The position numbers and the translations under genes were made by a program. Below are positions 1-6,217 of a stretch of 20,393 nt of DNA, piece by piece. The stretch spans positions 1 to 20,393 of the forward strand of contig MIYX01000005.1 of the NCBI GenBank assembly GCA_001875365.1. The letters are read 5' to 3'. The notes under the pieces were generated by a model that was not told where the DNA came from, ran no database searches, and saw nothing but the letters and a program-made list of their open reading frames with translations. The stretch's first letter is position 1, and each line of letters opens with the position of its first letter. Source of the DNA: Marine Group III euryarchaeote CG-Epi4 (lineage in GTDB: Archaea; Thermoplasmatota; Poseidoniia; MGIII; CG-Epi1).

Positions 1-206
1 ATGCCACAGATATGAATGGAGGATATAGTCGAAATCGTTGGGGACCTTTTGGAGGATTTGGATATAATGATAACAGAGGCGGAGGAAGAAATCGTAGAGC
101 TACCAGACGAAGTGGTGGATCTAGCCGTAGTGGCGGTGGAGGAAGAAGCGGAAGTGGAAGCAGAGGTGGTGGAGGCAGAAGCGGCGGCGGTGGTCGAAGG
201 CGTTGA
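1..206 (+). CDS. Gly/Arg-rich C-terminal tail of a truncated gene
   Basis: The frame that begins at base 3 is open from the window edge to a TGA at 204-206, so this is probably the 3' end of a gene that starts outside the window. The visible tail is almost entirely Gly, Arg, Ser and Asn. It begins with an aromatic/Gly stretch (WGPFGGFGY) and ends in RSGGGG and RGGGG blocks, resembling the disordered RGG tails of nucleic-acid-binding proteins. The folded part is missing, so no function can be named. An internal ATG at 12 could start a free 64-residue peptide, but the frame is also open upstream of it. The gene's stop overlaps the TTG start of the DUF4442 gene, which suggests co-translation. 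Confidence 0.55.
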   Translation, partial: ATDMNGGYSRNRWGPFGGFGYNDNRGGGRNRRATRRSGGSSRSGGGGRSGSGSRGGGGRSGGGGRRR

Positions 207-727
207 TTCTTAATCCATTCAAATATTATTCTAAAAAATACAAAGAACGAGACTTAAACCCAAAACAACTGGCTAAAATGATGAATCGTTGGCCTCCCTC
301 GATTGCAAATAGAATCAAAGTTGTTGACATAAGTGAAGACTTTATGAAAGCGAAAATGGTTATCAAACAGTCATGGTTGAATAGTGCTTTTGACAAAATA
401 ATGTTTGGAGGAACTACATACTCTGGGATGGATATGTATTATGGAATGGCACTGCCTCTTATTCTAAGCCAGAAGGGTATTGAAGCATATGTTTTCACAA
501 AAGAAGCAAACATAAAGTATCTAAAAGCCGTAAAAAGTGATTTGACTGTTTTTTTTGAATTAACTGAAGAAAATATTCAAGCATATGTAAAAGGAATAAA
601 TGAAAATAACAAACACGAAGAATGGCTAACTGTTAAAGGTTACAATAAAGAAGGTGATCTCTGTGCAGAAACAAAACTATTAACTTACGTTAGAAATTGG
701 CCAAGAAGTAAAGACCATGAAAATTGA
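203..727 (+). CDS. DUF4442 hotdog-fold (thioesterase-like) protein
   Basis: This 174-residue protein resembles the DUF4442 family, which has a hotdog fold like acyl-CoA thioesterases. Family-like features are the early NRWPP segment, the FGGTTYSGMDMYYGM stretch where the central helix should lie, and the later AxIKYLKAVKSDL and FELTEENI strands. DUF4442 members are cytoplasmic and mostly uncharacterised, and an acyl-thioester substrate is only an inference. The start chosen is TTG at 203, which overlaps the previous gene's TGA. A later ATG at 278 would remove part of the aligned N-terminal region. The 3' end overlaps the start of the Rieske oxygenase gene by 11 bases, so the two are probably translationally coupled. 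Family assignment is fairly confident; the reaction is unknown. Confidence 0.72.
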   Translation: MILNPFKYYSKKYKERDLNPKQLAKMMNRWPPSIANRIKVVDISEDFMKAKMVIKQSWLNSAFDKIMFGGTTYSGMDMYYGMALPLILSQKGIEAYVFTKEANIKYLKAVKSDLTVFFELTEENIQAYVKGINENNKHEEWLTVKGYNKEGDLCAETKLLTYVRNWPRSKDHEN

Positions 728-1784
728 TATCGATGAGGACATTTGCAAAGCAAGAACAATTCCATCTAAGTTTTATCACAGCCCTAAAATTTATAGAAAA
801 CTTAAAAAAATATTCAGCCGAAGTTGGCAATTTGTAGGAGATACTGATCTTTTAGAAAAAAATAATGCACATCCGGATATTTTGTTAGAAGGAATGGTTG
901 ATGAACCATATGTATTAACAAAAGATGGAGAAAAGATCAGATGTTTATCTAATGTTTGTACACATAGAGGTACAATTGTTTGTGAAAATGCTACAAAAAC
1001 TAAGAATTTGGTCTGTGGTTATCACGGTAGACAATTCCGCATTGATGGAAAAATGAAATTTATGCCTGAATTTGAAGAAGTAGAAAATTTCCCATCTGAA
1101 TCTGAGAATTTGCCTCGCATTGAAATGGATATGTGGAAAAAAATGATATTCATAATTAATGATAGAAAATGTGATATTAGCGAATTAATAGGGCCAATGA
1201 TTGAAAGGCTGTCTTGGCTACCAATAGAGGAATTCAGATACAAGCCAGAATTATCAAGAATATACAATGTAAAGGCTAATTGGGCACTCTACTGCGACAA
1301 TTATCTAGAAGGCTTCCACATTCCGTTTGTTCATAAAGACTTGAACCAAACACTAGAGTACGATGAATATTTTACAGAAGGAATTGATAACACTGTTTTA
1401 CAAATAGGAATAGGCAAAGACAATGAAAACACATTTGACCTACCTAAAAATCATCAAGATTATGGTAAAAATGTAGCTGCCTACTATTTCTTTCTTTTCC
1501 CAAATATGATGTTTAATTTTTATCCATGGGGACTTTCTATAAATGTAGTCAAACCAAAATCTCCTGAGAAAACTCAAATCCAATATTTTACTTATGTTTG
1601 GAAAGAGGAATTGATGGAAAAAGGAGCTGGAAGTGGTCTCGACAAAGTAGAATTAGAGGATGAAGAAATTGTTGAATCTGTACAAAAAGGAATTAAATCA
1701 AAGGCATACGACAGAGGAAGGTATTCACCAAAAAGAGAAATTGGTGTTCATTATTTTCATAAACTAATACAAAAGTATTATTGA
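717..1784 (+). CDS. Rieske-type aromatic-ring-hydroxylating oxygenase, alpha subunit-like
   Basis: This is a Rieske non-heme iron oxygenase of 355 residues, a little short for the alpha-subunit family. The [2Fe-2S] ligands are visible as C81-x-H83 and C100-x2-H103. The catalytic iron site is N195-Y-L-E-x2-H201-x4-H206, with the probable third ligand D315 in the C-terminal LEDEEIVESVQ segment. The residue usually bridging the Rieske centre to the iron is Asp in many dioxygenases, whereas Glu (E198) occupies that place here, as in carnitine/quaternary-amine oxygenases such as CntA. Such enzymes oxidise or demethylate small substrates using electrons from a separate reductase. No reductase gene is in the window. 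The gene overlaps DUF4442 by 11 bases and ends 2 bases from the convergent MFS gene. The family is secure; the substrate is unknown. Confidence 0.9.
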   Translation: MKIDIDEDICKARTIPSKFYHSPKIYRKLKKIFSRSWQFVGDTDLLEKNNAHPDILLEGMVDEPYVLTKDGEKIRCLSNVCTHRGTIVCENATKTKNLVCGYHGRQFRIDGKMKFMPEFEEVENFPSESENLPRIEMDMWKKMIFIINDRKCDISELIGPMIERLSWLPIEEFRYKPELSRIYNVKANWALYCDNYLEGFHIPFVHKDLNQTLEYDEYFTEGIDNTVLQIGIGKDNENTFDLPKNHQDYGKNVAAYYFFLFPNMMFNFYPWGLSINVVKPKSPEKTQIQYFTYVWKEELMEKGAGSGLDKVELEDEEIVESVQKGIKSKAYDRGRYSPKREIGVHYFHKLIQKYY

Positions 1785-1786
1785 TT

Positions 1787-3073
1787 CTAACGACGCTTAA
1801 ACATCCTAAATTCCATAAGTCTATCTACTAAATAAATTGAACCAGGGTATTTTTTAGGAATTCTTAGACTTAAAAATGGAATAGTACCTATACTTCTGCC
1901 TATTCCAGAAATAATAAATATTGTGAAAATGGCTTTCCAAGTGTCGCTGTAAAAATCTTCAAGGTAGCCGGCCATGTATCCTCCAATAAGTGCTCCAACA
2001 AAGGTAGTAATTCCAACACGAGTATTGTAATAGCTAAAGTATGCAGCCCTTTCTTTGTTAGGTGCAAGATCTAGAACCATGGCGTTAGAAGTTATCAAAA
2101 ATGCACTGAAACATGGACCTAGAATAAATATTTGAAGAAGTATCATAACTTCAATTATAGGGAAAAAAGCATAAATGAAAGGCAAGATAGCAAAGCCTAT
2201 CCTACTCATTATCAGAACAGGTAGTGGCCCGACTCTGTCAACTAATCGACCCATGATTGGCTGAAAAGCCATTTCAGATACAGCCCCAACCAAACTAAAT
2301 GCAACTAATACAATATTGTCTACTTCAAGAACCTCAATTAAAATCATAGCAAATAAGGGCCAAATTAGCGACATATTCAAAGCGTAAAATGCCTGAGCAC
2401 GAACATAACTCTGGAAAGTGTTAGAATATTCTTTCTTTGCAGTTTCTGATAAGACTAAATCCTTCGTCTTTTCAGGATCTCTGTAGGGAACTCTGATTAA
2501 TATTAGACCTCCAATGAATGTGGCTATGGCTGCAAATATGAATAATGGCCTAAATGGCTCCGCTGAATTGGAACCGTCAGTATAAACCGAATAAACTGCA
2601 ATTAGAGAACCTACTAAGCCAAGCAAACCTCCTATTACATGGAATTTACTTAGTGTACTTCCTCTCTTAGAGGGATTCATCCAATCTCCCTGTAATGCTG
2701 CCCAAGTCGGATTTATGATTGATAACGAAACTGAATAAATAACTACAAGGAGTAGCATTTCGTTAGGTTCATTAACCGTTGAGAGTAGATATAAGGAAAT
2801 AGCTCCAAAAACAGAACCTCCTATAATCCAATAAGTCCTTATAGATTTAGTATCTGAAATCCAACCCCAAAAATATTGCAAAGCATTTGGTAAAAGATTC
2901 ATCAATGATTGAATCCAAGCAATTTGCTCAAAGGAAGCTCCCAATCGCACAGCATAATAACTCAGATAAGGCATAGAGATATCGTTGGCAAATGAACTCG
3001 TGGCATGGTATGCATATAGTTCTTTTGGAGGTTCTATTTCCTCACTAGTATTTTCTGAACTCAATGTTTTCAA
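1787..3073 (-). CDS. MFS transporter
   Basis: This is a 428-residue polytopic membrane protein of the major facilitator superfamily, a normal length for a 12-helix carrier. A loop 2-3 motif A-like segment (FWGWISDTKSIR, about residues 68-79) and its second-half counterpart (GRLVDRVGPLPVLI, about 275-288) mark the two pseudo-symmetric halves. A hydrophilic stretch near residues 196-222 fits the central cytoplasmic loop. The start chosen is TTG at 3071-3073, which gives a short polar N-terminus. The gene is convergent with the Rieske oxygenase gene and divergent from the small CxxC-protein gene. The shared promoter region carries two inverted repeats that could control it. Substrate cannot be told from sequence; drug or metabolite efflux is a default guess. 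Confidence 0.88.
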   Translation of the reverse strand: MKTLSSENTSEEIEPPKELYAYHATSSFANDISMPYLSYYAVRLGASFEQIAWIQSLMNLLPNALQYFWGWISDTKSIRTYWIIGGSVFGAISLYLLSTVNEPNEMLLLVVIYSVSLSIINPTWAALQGDWMNPSKRGSTLSKFHVIGGLLGLVGSLIAVYSVYTDGSNSAEPFRPLFIFAAIATFIGGLILIRVPYRDPEKTKDLVLSETAKKEYSNTFQSYVRAQAFYALNMSLIWPLFAMILIEVLEVDNIVLVAFSLVGAVSEMAFQPIMGRLVDRVGPLPVLIMSRIGFAILPFIYAFFPIIEVMILLQIFILGPCFSAFLITSNAMVLDLAPNKERAAYFSYYNTRVGITTFVGALIGGYMAGYLEDFYSDTWKAIFTIFIISGIGRSIGTIPFLSLRIPKKYPGSIYLVDRLMEFRMFKRR

Positions 3074-3078
3074 CTGCT

Positions 3079-3114
3079 GTTATGCAATATAACATTACGC
3101 ACTGCATTTATGCA
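3079..3114. promoter_or_regulatory. Candidate operator repeats in the divergent MFS / CxxC-protein promoter
   Basis: Two short inverted repeats sit between the divergent genes: GTTAT-5-ATAAC at 3079-3093 and TGCAT-TT-ATGCA at 3103-3114. The heptamer TTATGCA occurs in both, at 3080-3086 and 3108-3114. Placement close to both starts would suit a repressor binding site. This is a pattern call only; short AT-rich palindromes also occur by chance. Confidence 0.35.
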
Positions 3115-3128
3115 CTAGGGAGAAATGA

Positions 3129-3137
3129 TTTATATAG
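3129..3137 (+). promoter_or_regulatory. TATA box of the CxxC-protein gene (near-leaderless start)
   Basis: TTTATATAG is centred about 26 bases before the GTG at 3158, the usual archaeal TATA-to-start distance. This predicts a transcript with little or no 5' leader. Confidence 0.55.
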
Positions 3138-3157
3138 TATTCAAGAAAAGGTAACTA

Positions 3158-3520
3158 GTGCCTGGCATAACTAAACTAATTGGAATTTACGACGCAGACG
3201 GAGGAATCTTTGGTGAAATCAAATATTTTGCTGGAAAATTTTTCTCAAATAAGCATTGCTCACTTTGTGATATCACTCACGGCAAGTCGAAAAACGAATG
3301 GGCAAAGTGTGAAAAAAGATTACCAATAGCAATTGATTTTATCCATCTCAATGAAAGGAATTCGGCAATTGAAAAATATACTAGAGGAGTTACCCCCTGT
3401 GTTATTGGAAAAACGGCTACAGGATATGTCACTGTAGTAACTAAAAGTGAAATGAATGAATGTGAAGGCAATGCAGAAAAATTTGAGGCATTTATAAAGG
3501 AAAAATTACAAAATCAATAG
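3158..3520 (+). CDS. Small conserved hypothetical protein with CxxCDITHG motif
   Basis: This is a 120-residue soluble protein with no signal peptide or membrane segment. It starts GIYDADGGIFGEIKY and carries a C34-x2-C37-D-I-T-H41 motif, followed by conserved-looking C51, C81 (TPCVIG) and C102. I recognise the YDADGG...CxLCDITHG pattern as typical of an uncharacterised small protein family in bacteria and archaea, but I cannot name it or its function. The paired cysteines plus His could bind a metal or act as a redox site; that is inference. The start is GTG at 3158, supported by the TATA box about 26 bases upstream. It lies 34 bases before the MATE gene on the same strand, but that gene appears to have its own TATA box. 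Confidence 0.7.
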   Translation: MPGITKLIGIYDADGGIFGEIKYFAGKFFSNKHCSLCDITHGKSKNEWAKCEKRLPIAIDFIHLNERNSAIEKYTRGVTPCVIGKTATGYVTVVTKSEMNECEGNAEKFEAFIKEKLQNQ

Positions 3521-3525
3521 TATGA

Positions 3526-3534
3526 CTATTATAG
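3526..3534 (+). promoter_or_regulatory. TATA box of the MATE gene
   Basis: CTATTATAG is centred about 26 bases before the GTG at 3555. It suggests a leaderless transcript separate from the preceding small gene. Confidence 0.45.
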
Positions 3535-3554
3535 CCCACTGAGAAAGGCATGTT

Positions 3555-4952
3555 GTGACTGAACAAAAAGAATCTCGCCTGAACGAATTCTTAGAAAATC
3601 CCGAACGCTCACTTTGGTCTATTGCAATTCCTGTTATTGCTGGTATGGCTATACAGACTCTCTATTCAGTAGTTGATATGCTTTTCATTGGCCAATTGGG
3701 TGGAAGTTCAATTGCTGCAGTTGCATTCAACATGCCTCTCTACTTCTTCGTTATGGGAATTACATTTGGAATTGGTACGGGAATTACGGCTACAATAGCA
3801 AGAGCTATTGGAGAGGAAGATAAAGAAAAAGCAGATGATGCCGCAAAGCACGGCATACTGATCGCGCTTTTTTTGGGAATTACTCTGACGTTATTTGGCT
3901 TATTAACAGGTAAGAAAGTTCTTTCAATGTTAGGCTCACCCGAAGAACTAATAGATGAATCATGGAGCTATCTCAGAGTCACTTGTTACGGTATGATGTT
4001 TATTGTATTTTCAATTGTATTCCGATCAATACTGGCAGGTGAAGGAGATATGAAATTTCCAGTAATGGTAGCTGCTACAGGTACAATATTAAATATTATT
4101 TTAGATCCTATTTTTATTTTTGATTTAGACGAATACGGAGGATTTGGACTAGATATGGGCGTTAAAGGAGCTGCTGCTGCAAGCGTAGTTTCTCAAATGA
4201 TAGTATTTCTTATTTTCATTTTTATGCTATTTTTCAAGGACCATGCGTACATTTCGTTTGATATGCAAAATTTTACCTTTTCAAAAGATCTCATGAAAGA
4301 AATTTTAGTTGTTGGTATTCCATCCTCACTTTCAATGATTATTATGTCCTTTGGACAGGGTGTCTTCAATTATATTTTAATAATTGGATATGGACCTGAC
4401 GCTGTAGCTGCATATACTATATCTGGAAGGTTGGATATGCTAATGTTTCTTCCAATCATGGGAATTGCTACAGGTCTAGTCACTACCGTGGGAATGTTCG
4501 CTGGAGCAAAACGATTTGACAAAGTGAGAAGTATCATTATTTACGCAATTTCACGAGCATTTGCTATAGTCTCAATTGCTTCAACAATCGTTTACTTTCT
4601 TACGCCTACTATCATTAGTCTATTCACAGATGATGAAAATATCAAGAATATTGGCGTAAGCGCATTGAGAACATTGTGCTTCACATATCCATTTGTTGGA
4701 ATTGCGATGCCTTGTGGTAGAATAATGCAGGGATTAGGCCAGGGAATACCTGTTCTAGTCATTACAGCATTGAGGGTTTTACTTGTTTCAGCACCTCTAG
4801 CCTATTATTTTGCAATTATTGATTCTAGAGACATTGTATGGGTATGGTATTCTATTGCCATTTCTGTAAGTGTGTCAGCAATAGTTGGCCCTCTATGGGT
4901 TAGAAAAACCATTAACGAAATGGAAAGCTCAAACGAAAGTCTTAGTAACTAG
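3555..4952 (+). CDS. MATE family efflux transporter
   Basis: This is a 465-residue multidrug and toxic compound extrusion transporter, the usual length for the 12-helix family, acting in the cytoplasmic membrane as a cation-driven exporter. The N-terminal PVIAGMAIQTLYSVVDMLFIGQLG segment is the family hallmark. D41, N180 and D184 (in NIILDP) fall at the same numbers as the N-lobe ion/proton site residues reported for the Pyrococcus furiosus transporter PfMATE, which argues for a working N-lobe site. The start is GTG at 3555; a nearby ATG at 3550 is out of frame and closed at once. Its 3' end overlaps the convergent LysE-type gene by 24 bases. Substrate unknown. Confidence 0.92.
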   Translation: MTEQKESRLNEFLENPERSLWSIAIPVIAGMAIQTLYSVVDMLFIGQLGGSSIAAVAFNMPLYFFVMGITFGIGTGITATIARAIGEEDKEKADDAAKHGILIALFLGITLTLFGLLTGKKVLSMLGSPEELIDESWSYLRVTCYGMMFIVFSIVFRSILAGEGDMKFPVMVAATGTILNIILDPIFIFDLDEYGGFGLDMGVKGAAAASVVSQMIVFLIFIFMLFFKDHAYISFDMQNFTFSKDLMKEILVVGIPSSLSMIIMSFGQGVFNYILIIGYGPDAVAAYTISGRLDMLMFLPIMGIATGLVTTVGMFAGAKRFDKVRSIIIYAISRAFAIVSIASTIVYFLTPTIISLFTDDENIKNIGVSALRTLCFTYPFVGIAMPCGRIMQGLGQGIPVLVITALRVLLVSAPLAYYFAIIDSRDIVWVWYSIAISVSVSAIVGPLWVRKTINEMESSNESLSN

Positions 4953-5543
4953 AGCTAATGCCAAAAAGAAAAGAACTAAGCCTATTGCACGATCTATGGT
5001 TATTGAATTAGCGCGTAACGTATCTATTAACGGAGTGCCTGCGAGAATGGCTGCAACTAAAACATACCAAGTCGTATCTATAAGTCCAGCTAAAATTGCC
5101 ATGACAATTCTCTCCGTTTGATCCATTTCCGGATCAATAAATTGACTAAAAACTGCTATTAAAAATACTAAAATCTTAGGATTTAGGAAAGATATCAAAA
5201 AACCTTCAATGAAACCTTTACGCCCGCTAATTTCATGCCCTTCCCTTACATCGGAAGGAACATAAGTGAGCATGTTAAAAGACAACCAAAGTAAAACTAT
5301 GGCACCACTCCACTGCAATAATAAAAATATCGAATCATGAGCAAGTAAGAGAGCTGAAAGGCCTGTAACGGCAGCCAAAGCATAAAGTCCAAAACCAACG
5401 CCATGACCAATACCGGTCATAATGCCTTGTAGCCTTCCACCAGATATTGTATTTCTCAAAACCACAGCAAGACTAGGCCCTGGTGATATCGCGCCCATTG
5501 CACAAACAAAAGATAGAGCCAGAAGAGAGGTCCAATCCACCAC
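4929..5543 (-). CDS. LysE/RhtB-family amino-acid exporter
   Basis: This is a 204-residue membrane protein of the LysE translocator family, whose members export amino acids such as lysine, threonine or homoserine. The family signature SPGPS near residues 20-24 is intact, followed by the usual glycine-rich helices (GIMTGIGHGVGFGLY) and the middle FLISFLNPK segment. About six membrane helices fit the length. The start is a GTG, with a second in-frame GTG next to it. It lies 2 bases after the Smr gene stop, in a cluster with a tandem-ACT protein; ACT domains commonly bind amino acids, so an amino-acid sensing/export unit is plausible. The 3' end overlaps the MATE gene by 24 bases on the other strand. 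Confidence 0.9.
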   Translation of the reverse strand: MVDWTSLLALSFVCAMGAISPGPSLAVVLRNTISGGRLQGIMTGIGHGVGFGLYALAAVTGLSALLLAHDSIFLLLQWSGAIVLLWLSFNMLTYVPSDVREGHEISGRKGFIEGFLISFLNPKILVFLIAVFSQFIDPEMDQTERIVMAILAGLIDTTWYVLVAAILAGTPLIDTLRANSITIDRAIGLVLFFLALALVTKTFV

Positions 5544-5545
5544 TG

Positions 5546-5803
5546 CTATTTTCTCCTGAATTTTATTAATGTTGAACCTAGACCCCTATCTGATAATTTA
5601 AGTTCTGAAATTTCAGGATATATCCGTTTTATGTCACTCTGCAAGCCATTTTCAAGTTGAACATAATCTTTGATGACAGTACCTAAATTATGGCCATGTA
5701 CTAGCTCAATAGAAGACCGTGAAGATTCCCAAGCTTCCGCAACAGCAATCTGTGACTTTAACTTAGCATCTGAGAGAGGTAGACCGTGAAGATCAACCCG
5801 CAT
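5546..5803 (-). CDS. Stand-alone Smr-domain protein
   Basis: This 85-residue protein is essentially one Smr (small MutS-related) domain. The opening VDLHGLPLSDA matches the conserved DLHG element, and LVHGHNLGTVIKDYVQ matches the later HGxG-type loop, which here reads HGHN-x-G. Smr domains bind nucleic acids, and several are nucleases. No MutS-like ATPase is attached. The start is ATG at 5801-5803. It lies 5 bases after the ACT-protein gene and 2 bases before the LysE gene, so the three are probably one transcript. The family call is good; its role in this cluster is unclear. Confidence 0.8.
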   Translation of the reverse strand: MRVDLHGLPLSDAKLKSQIAVAEAWESSRSSIELVHGHNLGTVIKDYVQLENGLQSDIKRIYPEISELKLSDRGLGSTLIKFRRK

Positions 5804-5808
5804 TCTGA

Positions 5809-6186
5809 TTATATTCCTAAAATTTCTTTAGTCTTCTTTGGATTGTCAGTTGTTAATGCCACATCTGCAGCATCCATTTCCATTTTCATAATGTAAAATG
5901 AGATAATATTGATGCCTGCATCACTCAACTTAGTTGCCATTTTTGCAAGTGCTCCAGGCTCATTAGAAAGTGTTGTCAATAGTAATTCATTGGACTCAAA
6001 GTCTCTACCCATATCTTTCAAAACTTTAGCAGTTGCTTCCTCGTCATCAGTAACCATTGTGACTGAGGCAGTAGAACGACCCATTCCTACACAACCAAGA
6101 ATATTGATTCCATTTTCTCCAACTGCTGACGCTACGTCAGCCAATTCTCCTGGCTTATCTGCTAAAGACACATTGAATTCTTGCAT
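5809..6186 (-). CDS. Tandem ACT-domain protein
   Basis: This 125-residue protein consists of two ACT domains, about residues 3-65 and 68-125. Each begins with the characteristic strand then P-G-x-L-A loop (DKPGELADVA, NEPGALAKMA), followed by a helix and a GINI strand. ACT domains usually bind amino acids and regulate enzymes or transcription; here there is no attached enzyme. It is the first gene of the ACT, Smr, LysE cluster and has a TATA box placed for a leaderless ATG at 6186. An amino-acid sensor role near an amino-acid exporter is an inference from context. Confidence 0.85.
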   Translation of the reverse strand: MQEFNVSLADKPGELADVASAVGENGINILGCVGMGRSTASVTMVTDDEEATAKVLKDMGRDFESNELLLTTLSNEPGALAKMATKLSDAGINIISFYIMKMEMDAADVALTTDNPKKTKEILGI

Positions 6187-6205
6187 AATAATTCCCTATC
6201 GGGGG

Positions 6206-6215
6206 GATATATATG
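6206..6215 (-). promoter_or_regulatory. TATA box of the ACT-Smr-LysE cluster
   Basis: An ATATATATCC-type box (minus strand) is centred roughly 25 bases before the ATG at 6186, consistent with leaderless initiation. It lies just past the stop of the upstream protease gene, so the cluster need not be read through from it. Confidence 0.5.
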
Positions 6216-6217
6216 TA

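Noticed and set aside
16..213. Acidic Glu/Val-rich frame overlapping the Gly/Arg tail
   Set aside because: It is a repetitive by-product of GGA/GGC-rich DNA; the alternative frame is open to the window edge and ends exactly at the next gene's start.
599..619. Archaeosortase (PGF-CTERM) signal at the protease C-termini
   Set aside because: Both proteases end in a helix plus a short basic tail, but the PGF tripeptide is absent, so I call only a membrane anchor. The coordinates given here are residue numbers in the protein encoded at 6218-8077.
4885..5121. 78-codon plus-strand frame between MATE and LysE genes
   Set aside because: It lies antisense to the LysE gene and out of frame with MATE, and its Lys/Arg-rich product resembles nothing.
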